Assembly: GCF_900177415.1 (NCBI RefSeq)
Contig: NZ_FXAF01000011.1
Location: forward strand, 744,001 to 808,000
Reading direction: 5' to 3'
DNA: 64,000 nucleotides
From: Xaviernesmea oryzae
GTDB taxonomy: Bacteria; Pseudomonadota; Alphaproteobacteria; Rhizobiales; Rhizobiaceae
The translations under genes were made by a program, and so were the position numbers. Shown here piece by piece: positions 1 to 8,265 of the stretch. The notes beneath the pieces were generated by a model that saw only the letters and a list, made by a program, of their open reading frames with translations, had not been told where the DNA came from and did no database searches. Position 1 is the stretch's first letter. Every line of letters starts with the position of its first letter.

Positions 1-127
1 GTTCGGTGCGCCAGTTGGAAAATTCCGGGGCGACGACCGGATAGATGTACATGCCGATGCGCGAATTGCGCAGCATCTCGACGGTATTGCCCTTCTCTTT
101 AAGGATCTGAGTCAGATTCTTGAGCAT
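1..127 (-). CDS. LigM/DesA-like O-demethylase (aminomethyltransferase family), N-terminal fragment
   Basis: Only the first 42 residues lie in the window; the gene runs off the left edge. The ATG at 127-125 follows a strong ribosome binding site (GAGGAGGAG on the minus strand). The visible protein contains a stretch reading GNTVEMLRNSRIG, then YPVVAPEFSNWRTE, which matches my memory of the start of tetrahydrofolate-dependent vanillate, 3-O-methylgallate and syringate O-demethylases (LigM, DesA), members of the GcvT-like aminomethyltransferase family. Those enzymes move a methyl group from an aryl methyl ether to tetrahydrofolate in the cytoplasm. It is co-directional with the ABC importer upstream, 188 bp away, so it may process what that importer brings in. 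The fragment is too short to exclude another member of the family. Confidence 0.6.
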   Translation of the reverse strand, partial: MLKNLTQILKEKGNTVEMLRNSRIGMYIYPVVAPEFSNWRTE

Positions 128-204
128 TTCTCCTCCTCACTCGATTGTGCCTGTGGTCCCGGGCGCAAGTCCACCGTCGCCCGGAGCAATTCATCGAGAC
201 CATC

Positions 205-216
205 TATGTATACATA
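205..216. promoter_or_regulatory. Perfect 12-bp palindrome upstream of the LigM-like gene
   Basis: TATGTATACATA is a perfect palindrome in the 188-bp gap between the ABC ATPase and the demethylase gene, about 80 bp upstream of the demethylase start. A GTATAC core is common in operators of GntR-family repressors, including some that control vanillate or sugar-acid genes. The operator role is inference; no GntR gene lies next to it in the window. I see no gene in 128-315. Confidence 0.35.
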
Positions 217-315
217 AACGAGCCGACAGCCAATTAGAAATGGATGAAGGTCATAATTTCCTTGCAACTCGCGCCGGCCGATAACGGACGTGTACACACA
301 ACGGATGAAGGAGCC

Positions 316-1410
316 TTAATTACGGACCGCCCAGGCCGCGTCCGAAGGTGCCGCGACCGTGACCGGCCGGCCGATGCCGACATCGGCAAGCGAGGGCGTT
401 TCCACATGCAGCGTCTGGGCCGGAGTCTTGACCATGATCGAACGGTGCGGGCCCCGGAAGATCGCCTGTGAAATCTCGCCCGACCAGGAAAGACCGCCGT
501 TCACCGTGCCGGTCTCCCGGATCTGCAGGTTTTCCGGCCGCACCATGACGGTGACGTCAGCACCCTTCGGCATTTCGCTCGCCGCATGACATTCGCCGGA
601 CCACCCCTGCCCTTCGACATCCAGCTTGTAATACTGGCCGCCGTTCGGGCGACAATCCCTGACCTTCGCATCGAGCAGGTTCGGGGTGCCGAAAAAGGCC
701 GCCACCTGTCGGTTTTCCGGCCTGCGGTAGATGTCTTCCGGCGCGCCCACCTGCAGGATCTTGCCGCCATGCATGACGACGACCCGGTCGGAGAGCGCCA
801 TGGCCTCCGACTGATCGTGGGTCACGTAGAGCGCGGTGATCTTCAGCCGCTGCTGGAGCTGGCGGAACTCGTCGCCCATCTGGGTGCGCAGCCGTGCGTC
901 GAGGTTGGAGAGCGGTTCGTCGAGAAGCAGCACCTCCGGCTCGAAAACGAGGGCGCGGGCAATCGCCACGCGCTGCTGCTGACCGCCCGAAAGTGCCGGC
1001 GACGGGCGTTCCGCATATTGCTCCATCTCGACGAGCCGCAACGCGTTCATGACCCGATCCTGGATTTCCTTGTCCGGGCGGCGGCGGATGCGCAGCGGAT
1101 AGGCGACGTTGTCGAACACCGTCATGTGCGGCCAGATCGCATAGGACTGAAAAACCATCCCGAGGCGCCGCCGCTCGGAGGGCACGAAATAGCCCTTGTC
1201 CGCATCCGAGACGACATTGTCTCCGATCGAGATGCGCCCGCCGGTGTTCTTTTCGAGCCCCGCCACCATGCGCAGCGTCGTCGTCTTGCCGCAACCCGAC
1301 GGCCCGAGCAGCGTGACGAACTCGCCGCTCTTGATCTTCAGGTTCACGTGATCCACGGCCGTGATCGCGCCATACATGCGGGTCACGTTTTCGAGCGTTA
1401 CCGAAGCCAT
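316..1410 (-). CDS. ABC transporter ATP-binding protein (FbpC/PotA type)
   Basis: A 364-residue ATPase that powers the adjacent importer at the inner membrane. Walker A is GPSGCGKT at residues 36-43, the Q-loop Gln is at 88, the LSGGQ signature at 140-144, Walker B LLLDEP at 161-166 and the switch His at 198. A C-terminal TOBE-like region follows, as in the MalK/FbpC/PotA subfamily, which serves iron, polyamine, thiamine and organic-anion importers. The open frame extends far upstream, but the ATG at 1410 begins the conserved MASVTLENVTRMYG start and has GGAAGAG a few bases before it. It lies 86 bp after the permease gene and shares its strand, so one operon with the permease and binding protein is likely. 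Substrate not determined by sequence. Confidence 0.9.
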   Translation of the reverse strand: MASVTLENVTRMYGAITAVDHVNLKIKSGEFVTLLGPSGCGKTTTLRMVAGLEKNTGGRISIGDNVVSDADKGYFVPSERRRLGMVFQSYAIWPHMTVFDNVAYPLRIRRRPDKEIQDRVMNALRLVEMEQYAERPSPALSGGQQQRVAIARALVFEPEVLLLDEPLSNLDARLRTQMGDEFRQLQQRLKITALYVTHDQSEAMALSDRVVVMHGGKILQVGAPEDIYRRPENRQVAAFFGTPNLLDAKVRDCRPNGGQYYKLDVEGQGWSGECHAASEMPKGADVTVMVRPENLQIRETGTVNGGLSWSGEISQAIFRGPHRSIMVKTPAQTLHVETPSLADVGIGRPVTVAAPSDAAWAVRN

Positions 1411-1496
1411 ATTTCTCTTCCTTGCCGAGCGCGGATTTGGAAATCCGCTGACTGAAAAATCGATTGGTGCCGGCGGCCGCAGCCGCCGGATCGGGT

Positions 1497-3263
1497 TCAA
1501 AGCTTGCTGATGCGGGCCTTGATGAAGCGAAGCTGCACCCAGCGGAACAGGATGACGAGCAACATCATCATCAGACCGATGACGCTCACCTGTTCGGCAT
1601 TGCCGTTCGCCCACAGTTTCAGGAGCACGACGGCCAAGGTCTCCGAACCGACCGAATAGAGCAGGATCGATGCGGACAGCTCGCGCATGATGCCGAAGAA
1701 GGTGAGCACCCAGCCGACCGCGAAAGCGGGCCAGGCGAGCGCCACGAGGATGCGCCAGAGGGTCTGCAGCCAGCTTGCGCCGTGAACGCGGGAGCATTCT
1801 TCCAGATCGTAGGAAAGCTGGTGGTAGGAGCCCGTCATGACGCGCACGGCGACCGGGGTTCCGAGCGCGATATAGGCAAGCAGCAGCGCCCAGATGGTGC
1901 CGTAGATCGGGATCGGTCCCGGCAGCATGGCGAAGGCCCAGAGGAAGCCGACGCCGAGAACCATGCCCGGCATCATCCAGGGAAGCCACGCCATCCCGTC
2001 GATCAGGCTGCGGCCCCGCCACTTGGTACGCACCGAGATATAGGCCACCACGGCACCGAGCGCCATGGTCGCGGTCGCGCCGAGCAGGCCGAGCATCATC
2101 GTGTTGCGCACCGCCCGCCAGAACTCGGAATTCGAGAAGACCGCCCTGTAGTGCTCCAGCGTCAGCATGTCATAGGTGTAGAAACCGAAGAAGCGGAAGA
2201 AGGAGCCGAGCAGAAGCTGGCCGACCGGCAGTACGACGGTGACGAGGAAGAAGAGGACGCAGACCGCGAAAGTCACCCAACGCCAGGGACCGAGCTCCAT
2301 CACGTTCGGACGGAACCCCTTGCCGGTGACTGTCTGGAAACTCTTGCCGCGCAGGATAGCCCATTGCGCGATGACCAGCAGGAACATCAGGCCCATGATC
2401 GCGAAGGAAAGCGACGTCGCGTACTGGTAATCCGGCGTCGCGCGGTGGTTGATCGCCTCGTAGATGTCCGTGGTGATCACCTTGATGCCCGCCGGCAGGC
2501 CGAAGAACAGCGCGGACTCGAAAGTCTCGATGCCCTTGATGAAGCTCAGCATGAAGGAGCTTGTCAGCACCGGCAGCATCAGCAGCAGCGTGATCTTGCG
2601 GAAGGTCGTCCAGCGCGAGGCGCCGCACATGCGGCTCGATTCCTCGAGCGACGGGTCCATCGCCCGGAATGCGTCGACCATGAACAGGAAAAGGAACGGG
2701 ATCGAATACTGGCACATGTGCCAGATGACCCCGCCATAGGAATAGATGTTGATCAGCGGATCCTGTGCGCCGGTGAGCCAGCGCCACGCCATGTTGATGA
2801 CGCCGACCTGCGGATTGGCAAGCATGCCCCAGGCCATCGCCGTCAGGATCGGCGGGATGAAGAAGGGCAGCGTGATCAGCACCTCCAGCGTTCCGCGGAA
2901 CGGCGTGTCGGTGCGGGCGACGATCCAGGCGAGAAACACCGCGATCGTCAGCGACGGAATGGTTTTCGCAAGCGAAATGCCGACCGTATTGACCAGAACG
3001 ATGAGGTTCTGGGTCGTCATGATCGAGCGGTATCCGTTGAGGTTGAACTCGCCGGCCATCCCGGGAGGCGTCGAATGCAGGCTGCCGTAAAGCAGCATGG
3101 AGAGCGGATAGATCGTCAGGAAGCCGAGGATTAAGATCAGCAACAGCATGCCGATCAGGCGCGTCAGCGAGCCGCCCGAAAAAGCGCGCGTAATGGCATT
3201 GCCGCCGAGAACCGGCGTGGTGTCGTTGATATCGTCCAGGGAGCGATTATGGATAATCGTCAT
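1497..3263 (-). CDS. ABC transporter permease, fused double domain (FbpB/ThiP type)
   Basis: A 588-residue inner-membrane permease made of two binding-protein-dependent transport domains in one chain. Two EAA-loop motifs are visible, EESSRMCGAS in the first half and DLEECSRVHGAS in the second, each in a cytoplasmic loop that docks on the ATPase. A hydrophobic segment near residues 30-60 starts the first domain. Fused double-domain permeases of this length are typical of the Fe3+/thiamine/2-aminoethylphosphonate ABC group. The ATG at 3263 has GAGG upstream. The gene sits between the binding protein (73 bp upstream) and the ATPase, completing a full importer. Because the neighbours are aromatic-type catabolic genes, an organic anion is more likely than iron as substrate; this is inference. 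Confidence 0.9.
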   Translation of the reverse strand: MTIIHNRSLDDINDTTPVLGGNAITRAFSGGSLTRLIGMLLLILILGFLTIYPLSMLLYGSLHSTPPGMAGEFNLNGYRSIMTTQNLIVLVNTVGISLAKTIPSLTIAVFLAWIVARTDTPFRGTLEVLITLPFFIPPILTAMAWGMLANPQVGVINMAWRWLTGAQDPLINIYSYGGVIWHMCQYSIPFLFLFMVDAFRAMDPSLEESSRMCGASRWTTFRKITLLLMLPVLTSSFMLSFIKGIETFESALFFGLPAGIKVITTDIYEAINHRATPDYQYATSLSFAIMGLMFLLVIAQWAILRGKSFQTVTGKGFRPNVMELGPWRWVTFAVCVLFFLVTVVLPVGQLLLGSFFRFFGFYTYDMLTLEHYRAVFSNSEFWRAVRNTMMLGLLGATATMALGAVVAYISVRTKWRGRSLIDGMAWLPWMMPGMVLGVGFLWAFAMLPGPIPIYGTIWALLLAYIALGTPVAVRVMTGSYHQLSYDLEECSRVHGASWLQTLWRILVALAWPAFAVGWVLTFFGIMRELSASILLYSVGSETLAVVLLKLWANGNAEQVSVIGLMMMLLVILFRWVQLRFIKARISKL

Positions 3264-3294
3264 TAGGATCCTCGCTGCTCCGATGTCATGGGAA

Positions 3295-3330
3295 AGCGCC
3301 TCCGCCGGATCGTATCCCGGCGGAGGCGCT
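3295..3330. terminator. 14-bp perfect hairpin between binding-protein and permease genes
   Basis: AGCGCCTCCGCCGG (3295-3308) pairs perfectly with 3317-3330 around an 8-nt loop. It starts seven bases after the binding-protein stop (read on the minus strand) and has no following T-run. It is probably an intercistronic attenuator or 3' stabiliser that keeps binding-protein message in excess over permease message. Confidence 0.6.
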
Positions 3331-3336
3331 ATGATG

Positions 3337-4398
3337 TCACTTGAAGATGTCCTTCGACTTCGCGAGCATCTCGTTCTGGCGGGTCGTATCCGTCGTGCCG
3401 TAGAGCTTGGCTTCGGAAATCGCCTTGACGTCCGCCGGCAGGCCCTCGGTCATGCCGTCAAGCACGGGGCCGTAGCCGAGGCTTGCGTAGATCTTCTGCA
3501 CGACCGGCCCCTGCAGGAAGTCGAGATAGAGCTTCGCGGCGTTCGGATGCGGCGCCTTCTTGAGCAGCACGTTGCCGTAAAGGACATACGGCACGCCCTC
3601 TTCCGGAATGATGAACTTGACCGGGAGGCCCTTGAGATCCGAAAAATCGGTCAGGATGACCGGCATGTAGATCGAATATTCGCCGCGGGCGGTGCGCCGC
3701 TGCGACTCGCGCTGGTCGCGGGTGAAGGAGAGCTTCTGGGCCGCGACCTTCCTGACATAGTCCTCGCCGATCCGATCATGGGTCGAGAAGAACCAGAGAT
3801 AGCCGGCCCCGATCGCACGCGGATCATCGGAGAGAATCTTGCCCTGCCATTTCGGATCGGCAAGGTCCTTCCAGCTCTTCGGCTCGTCCTCCGGCTTGAC
3901 GAGGCCGGTATTGACCATGATGCCGTAAGGAATGGTCATCACCGAAGCCATCGGCACCTTGAGCTTGAACCTGTCGTTGATCTTCTGGGAATTCGGCGTC
4001 ACCGGCAGGGGATCGACCGACTTGTCCTCCTTGTCGTAGAGCATCGTCTGCCCTTCGCTGGTAAACATCACGTCGGCCGCGAAACGACCGGCCGCCTGCT
4101 CGACGCGGACACGCTCGCGGATTTCGCTGGCGCGCGCCTCAAGGATCTCGACGCCGATGCCGTATTCCTTTGTGAAGGCCTCGGCGATCGCCTTGGTGCT
4201 CGGCTGGCCTACAAGGGCGGTATAGAGGACGAGCGTGCCCTCCTTCTTGCCCGCTTCGATCACTTTCTGCCATTCGGCATCCTGCGCGTGAACCGGCAGG
4301 CCTGCCGCCGCCGCGATGGCAATGCTGCCTGCGGCCGTCAGAAAAAACCGGCGCGACCAATTGCGAATGGCCGAAGTCCTGAATGTCGTTCTCGTCAC
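3337..4398 (-). CDS. ABC transporter substrate-binding protein (Fe3+-type, Tat signal)
   Basis: A 353-residue periplasmic binding protein of the extracellular solute-binding family 1/Fe3+ class. I chose the GTG at 4398 because GGAGGAGAG lies five bases upstream; the frame extends to an ATG at 4554 but without support. The N-terminus carries a twin-arginine motif SRRFFLT (residues 15-21), a hydrophobic stretch, and a likely cleavage site after VHA (residue 38), so export by Tat is expected. The mature part begins DAEWQKVIEAGKKEG, typical of this class. It is clearly related to the orphan binding protein at 10944-11963: both share KPEDEPKSWKDLADPKW and GKILSDD. It heads the importer operon and diverges from the LysR gene. 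Confidence 0.9.
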   Translation of the reverse strand: MTRTTFRTSAIRNWSRRFFLTAAGSIAIAAAAGLPVHAQDAEWQKVIEAGKKEGTLVLYTALVGQPSTKAIAEAFTKEYGIGVEILEARASEIRERVRVEQAAGRFAADVMFTSEGQTMLYDKEDKSVDPLPVTPNSQKINDRFKLKVPMASVMTIPYGIMVNTGLVKPEDEPKSWKDLADPKWQGKILSDDPRAIGAGYLWFFSTHDRIGEDYVRKVAAQKLSFTRDQRESQRRTARGEYSIYMPVILTDFSDLKGLPVKFIIPEEGVPYVLYGNVLLKKAPHPNAAKLYLDFLQGPVVQKIYASLGYGPVLDGMTEGLPADVKAISEAKLYGTTDTTRQNEMLAKSKDIFK

Positions 4399-4920
4399 GT
4401 ATCTCTCCTCCCTGGAACCGACGATGGGGCGCGATGGCGAATTACGACATCGACGCCGAAACTGCCTGCGGCCACCCTGCCGCAATGTCCTTCTCCACTT
4501 GACGGCACCGTTTTCCCGGACGATGCCGTCGCCTCCGCCCGCCTGAAAGGCCATGGCGGGATTTACGTCCTGTCAGTGTCTACCGTTCCGGCCTGGACCA
4601 GGTCGATCTCGCGCACCCGCAGTGACAAGCTCCCTGATACGTACCGCGCGATACGGCACGAAAAGCTTTCCGTTCGGGCAAGATCGGCATCTGCCAATTG
4701 AAACTCCCTAATTCCGAATTCCGACCCAACACCTGTCTTTTCCGCCACCGGAACGGCGGCGCAGGGCACCGGAATTTCCTCCATTGCTAGATTGACCTTT
4801 TCCCTTGCAGTGGAAAAGCACCATTTTTTTACATTCACTTTTCTCGAAAATAGAAAGATGAATTGTGGTAGCTTTCCTGCGGAGGACCGCCCTTTCGGGC
4901 GGCTTGGGAGACTTAAAGCA
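4399..4920. other. Divergent intergenic region, no gene seen
   Basis: About 520 bp between the importer operon (leftward) and the LysR gene (rightward). The right part is AT-rich for this window and should hold both promoters. An imperfect palindromic segment TTTTCTCGAAAA occurs at 4839-4850. Short open frames here look like chance frames. I see no convincing promoter boxes or RNA gene. Confidence 0.5.
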
Positions 4921-5847
4921 TTGGATACGCTCATCAATATTCGTACGTTTCTGGCGGTTGCCAGATCCGGCAGCTTCTCGGCGGCCGGCCGTCATCTCGG
5001 TGTCGCGCCGTCCGTCGTGACGAAGCGCATCAGCCGCCTGGAGGACGAAATGCGGGTGAAGCTCTTCGTCCGCTCGACCCGCCAGCTCATCCTGACGGAA
5101 GTCGGCGAACGTTACCTGCCGCGCTACCAGTCACTGGTGAAGGAGATAGATGATGCGATCAGCGGCGCCGCCGCGGTTGCCCAGCGCATCGAGGGACATC
5201 TGCGCATCAAGGCGCCGACGACGGTGACGATCGCTTTCCTCGCCCGCATCCTTAGCGACTTCCAGCAGGAAAATCCCAACGTCACCATGGACCTCGCCCT
5301 GGTGGACCGATCCGTCAACCCTGCGGAAGAGGGATATGACATCGCGCTTGGGGCGCTCCCCGCCTCCTATTCCAACGTCATCGACGAACCGCTCTGTCCC
5401 TATCCGCGGAAGCTCTGCGCCGCCCCGTCCTATCTCGAAAGCCGCGGCATCCCAAAACATCCCCGCGATCTCGTCAATCACATCTGCCTGACATTTCATG
5501 CGACGGGCTCGACCTGGTCTTTCCTGAGCCCCGGGGGACCGATCGATGTCGAGGTGCGTTCCGCCTTCAGCGCCAACGATACGCAGATATTGCACGACTT
5601 GGCCTTGCGCGGCCGCGGCATCGCCATGGTAGCAAGCTATGTCGCCGAGGAATCCATCCGAACCGGCAAGCTGATCGAACTCATGCCGGACTATCCGGTG
5701 GCGGAACTCTGGCTGAAGGCGCTGATTCCCCAGACCCAGGCCCGCAAGCCCAGTGTCCGGGCGGTGATGGACTGGCTGAAAGTCCATATGCATGCCTCGC
5801 TGGTAAGCGGCGACAGGCCCGGCCGCGACGCCGCATCTTTGCTTTAG
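4921..5847 (+). CDS. LysR-family transcriptional regulator
   Basis: A 308-residue LysR regulator. I place the start at the TTG at 4921 because it begins the usual family N-terminus (DTLINIRTFLAVARSGSF) with GGGAG about 11 bases upstream; in-frame ATGs at 4858 and 4792 would add an atypical 21- or 43-residue leader. The winged helix-turn-helix fills residues 1-60 (SFSAAGRHLGVAPSVVTKRISRLE), followed by the two-lobed effector-binding domain. It sits between the divergent ABC importer operon and the co-directional amidohydrolase operon, so it probably controls both in response to their substrate. The effector is unknown. Confidence 0.85.
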   Translation: MDTLINIRTFLAVARSGSFSAAGRHLGVAPSVVTKRISRLEDEMRVKLFVRSTRQLILTEVGERYLPRYQSLVKEIDDAISGAAAVAQRIEGHLRIKAPTTVTIAFLARILSDFQQENPNVTMDLALVDRSVNPAEEGYDIALGALPASYSNVIDEPLCPYPRKLCAAPSYLESRGIPKHPRDLVNHICLTFHATGSTWSFLSPGGPIDVEVRSAFSANDTQILHDLALRGRGIAMVASYVAEESIRTGKLIELMPDYPVAELWLKALIPQTQARKPSVRAVMDWLKVHMHASLVSGDRPGRDAASLL

Positions 5848-5861
5848 GAGAAAAAGCAAAG
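5837..5861. terminator. 9-bp inverted repeat over the LysR stop codon
   Basis: CTTTGCTTT (5837-5845) and AAAGCAAAG (5853-5861) form a perfect stem with a 7-nt loop; the TAG stop begins at 5845. A second weaker stem, GCTTTC/GAAAGC, lies at 5870-5890. Together they may be a weak terminator separating lysR from the amidohydrolase operon. The stem is AT-rich and lacks a strong T-tract. Confidence 0.35.
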
Positions 5862-6063
5862 GCCGTTCAGCTTTCTCGTTTTGCGAAAGCCGCTCGGACG
5901 AAAAAGAGTATTCTCACTCGCTCGACCGCCCCTTACCCTCCCAAATCGAGGAAACGCATCGCTGATGCGGTGAGCGGCAGCCGCCTGAAGGGCACCGCTC
6001 GGGAGTAAGGCTTCTGCCTGCCGCTGAGGACGCGGCGGCCGAACAGACAGGGAGGTTTGCGCG

Positions 6064-7143
6064 GTGGATACTGCTGTGATGCAGCGGAACCCGGTGCTTT
6101 CGCAATTGGGCGCGATTGATTGTGACGTTCACCCCGATGCGCCGCAGCGTGCGGATCTGATGCCCTATTTCGACGATTACTGGCAGGAGATCATGGTCTC
6201 CCGCGATGTCGACCGGCTGGAACTCACCAATTTCCCGACCCGCAGCAAGCCCTTCTTCCGCGAGGACTGGAAGGCGACGGAAGGAAAAGGGGTCGAGAAG
6301 CTCCGCAAGAACCTGCTCGATCCGTTCGGCCTGAAATACGCGATTCTCAACTGCGTCACCGGCGTTCACGCGATCTATGATCCCTATCTCGCGACGGCGA
6401 TTTGCCGGGCCACCAATGACTGGCTGAAGGCGGAATGGCTGGACCGGGATCCGCGCCTGCGCGCCTCGCTCGTTCTGCCGATGCAGAACCCCGAAGCGGC
6501 CGTCGAGGAGATCGAGCGGTTTGCCGACGACAAGCGCTTCGTGCAGGTTCTGGCGCTTTGCATGGGCGAAATGCCCCTCGGCCGCCGCCTCTACTGGCCG
6601 GTTTACGAGGCCGCGCAACGTCACGGTTTCACGCTCGGCGTGCATGCCGGCAGCGCCTATCGCCACGCGCCGAGCCAGAGCGGCTTCCTCTCCTACCTGG
6701 CGGAGGATTACGTCCACCAGATCCAGGGCTTTGCCGCCCAGGTCGGCAGCTTCGTCGCCGAAGGGGTGCTCGGCAAGTTCCCCGGCATGAAGATCGTGCT
6801 GATCGAATCCGGCGTCTCGTGGCTGCCCGGCCAGATGTGGCGGATGAGCAAGGACTGGCGCGGCGCCCGCATCGAGGTGCCCTGGGTGAAGGAGCCGCCG
6901 GCATCGCTGATCCGCCGCCAGATCCGCATGACCACGCAGCCTTTCGACGCCCCGCGGGACCCGAAGGAGCTGGAGCGCATCATCGAGCATCTCGATGCCG
7001 ACGACATGCTGCTCTTCTCCACCGACTATCCGCATGCGCAGTTCGAGGGCGACGCCGCCATTCCCGCGGGCTTCCCGGAACGCCTGATCGACCGGCTGGT
7101 CCGGGAGAACGCGCTCGCCACCTATCCGCGGCTGGAGGGCTAA
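6064..7143 (+). CDS. Amidohydrolase family protein, subtype A copy 1 (A1)
   Basis: A 359-residue protein of the amidohydrolase-2 family (PF04909: ACMSD, gamma-resorcylate decarboxylase, 4-oxalomesaconate hydratase and relatives), TIM-barrel metal enzymes acting on carboxylated rings and their products. Starts at a GTG with GGGAGG about 9 bases upstream. Family marks: AIDCDVHPD near the N-terminus, in place of the usual HxH pair; GVHAGSAYRH in the middle; STDYPHAQFE with the conserved Asp near the C-terminus. It opens an operon with three paralogues and is closest to the third (8266-9390): both have YxDDYW, DVDRL/GVDRL and LATYPR ends. It alternates with subtype B, suggesting A and B subunits act together. 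Reaction unknown. Confidence 0.8.
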   Translation: MDTAVMQRNPVLSQLGAIDCDVHPDAPQRADLMPYFDDYWQEIMVSRDVDRLELTNFPTRSKPFFREDWKATEGKGVEKLRKNLLDPFGLKYAILNCVTGVHAIYDPYLATAICRATNDWLKAEWLDRDPRLRASLVLPMQNPEAAVEEIERFADDKRFVQVLALCMGEMPLGRRLYWPVYEAAQRHGFTLGVHAGSAYRHAPSQSGFLSYLAEDYVHQIQGFAAQVGSFVAEGVLGKFPGMKIVLIESGVSWLPGQMWRMSKDWRGARIEVPWVKEPPASLIRRQIRMTTQPFDAPRDPKELERIIEHLDADDMLLFSTDYPHAQFEGDAAIPAGFPERLIDRLVRENALATYPRLEG

Positions 7144-7146
7144 GCC

Positions 7147-8250
7147 ATGAATCAGGCCATTCTCGAAAAGGACACCAAAGCCGAAGCCAAGCTCGGCATC
7201 GTCGATTGCGACATCCATCCGGCGCTCGGCACGCCGGGCGAGCTTGCGAAATTCCTGCCCGCACGCTGGCGCGATCATCTGGCGGACTATGGACAGCGCA
7301 GCGCCAACCCGGTCGTCGGCACCCTTCCCTATCCGCGCATGACGCCCGGCAACGGCATGCGCCGCGATGCCTGGCCTCCGAACGGCGGGCCGCCGGCCTC
7401 CGACCTCGCCTATCTGCGCGAGCAGCTTCTCGATCCGCTTGGTATTGAATACGGCGTACTGCAGCCGCTCGCGGCCGGTTCCTCGACGCTGAACCAGGAG
7501 CTCGGTGCAGCCATGTGCGTCGCCGTCAACGACTGGCAGATCGACAAATGGATGGCCCCCGAACCGCGCCTCAAGGGATCGATCTGCGTCACGCAGGAGG
7601 ACGTCCCCTCCGCGCTCGCCGAAATCGAAGCGCGCGTCGGCGACACGCGCTTCGTGCAGATCGCCATTCCGCCGCGCACGATCGAACCGGCCGGACGGCG
7701 GCGCTACTGGCCGATCTACGAAGCGGCCGAACACTACGATCTGCCGATCGGCATGCATTCCGCCGCCTATGGCCAGCATACCAATAGCGGCGCCGGCTGG
7801 CTGTCCTTCTACATCGAGGAACATTACGCGTTCTCGCACAGCCTGCAGAGCGTCGTGACGAGCATGATCTTCGAAGGCGTTTTCGAGCGCTTCCCGAAGC
7901 TGAAGCTCGTCGTCGTCGAAGGCGGCTTCGCCTGGGCCGCACCGCTGATGTGGCGGCTCGACAAACAATGGGAACGGATGCGTTCGGAGGTTCCGCATGT
8001 GAAACGGCCGCCATCGGAATATCTCCGCGAAAACGTCTGGTTCACGACGCAGCCGATTGAGGAGCCAGAGAACAACCGCCATCTGCTGGATACGCTGCGG
8101 TGGGTCGGCACGGACCGGCTGATGTTTTCGACCGACTATCCGCATTGGGATTTCGACGATCCGCGCTACGCCTTCAAGGTGCCGCTGTCACCGAACGAAC
8201 GCACGCAGATTTTTCGCGAAAACGCAAAAGCCGTCTACCGCCTGCCCTGA
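7147..8250 (+). CDS. Amidohydrolase family protein, subtype B copy 1 (B1)
   Basis: A 367-residue PF04909-type protein starting three bases after A1. N-terminal GIVDCDIHPALGTP, RWRDHLADYG, a central PIGMHSAAYGQH, a C-terminal block VPHVKRPPSEYLREN and STDYPHWDFDDPRYAFKVPL. These blocks are nearly the same in the fourth paralogue (9387-10493) but differ from A1 and A2, defining subtype B. Metal-ligand positions of the family (Asp/His near the N-terminus, His in the middle, Asp in STDYPH) appear present, so it is probably catalytic, not a dead subunit. The very short spacing to A1 argues for translation coupling and a shared complex or pathway step. Substrate unknown. Confidence 0.8.
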   Translation: MNQAILEKDTKAEAKLGIVDCDIHPALGTPGELAKFLPARWRDHLADYGQRSANPVVGTLPYPRMTPGNGMRRDAWPPNGGPPASDLAYLREQLLDPLGIEYGVLQPLAAGSSTLNQELGAAMCVAVNDWQIDKWMAPEPRLKGSICVTQEDVPSALAEIEARVGDTRFVQIAIPPRTIEPAGRRRYWPIYEAAEHYDLPIGMHSAAYGQHTNSGAGWLSFYIEEHYAFSHSLQSVVTSMIFEGVFERFPKLKLVVVEGGFAWAAPLMWRLDKQWERMRSEVPHVKRPPSEYLRENVWFTTQPIEEPENNRHLLDTLRWVGTDRLMFSTDYPHWDFDDPRYAFKVPLSPNERTQIFRENAKAVYRLP

Positions 8251-8265
8251 CCCGGAGCGCCCCGC

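Noticed and set aside
1464..3134. 556-residue plus-strand frame opposite the double permease
   Set aside because: Charged antisense composition; the minus frame is a clear membrane permease.
4563..4937. Possible 124-residue minus-strand gene in the divergent region upstream of lysR
   Set aside because: No similarity or motif recognised, no good start site, and it would occupy the promoter region.
5914..8145. 743-residue minus-strand frame across the first amidohydrolases
   Set aside because: Shadow of the forward amidohydrolase genes, no recognisable motif, no ribosome binding site.
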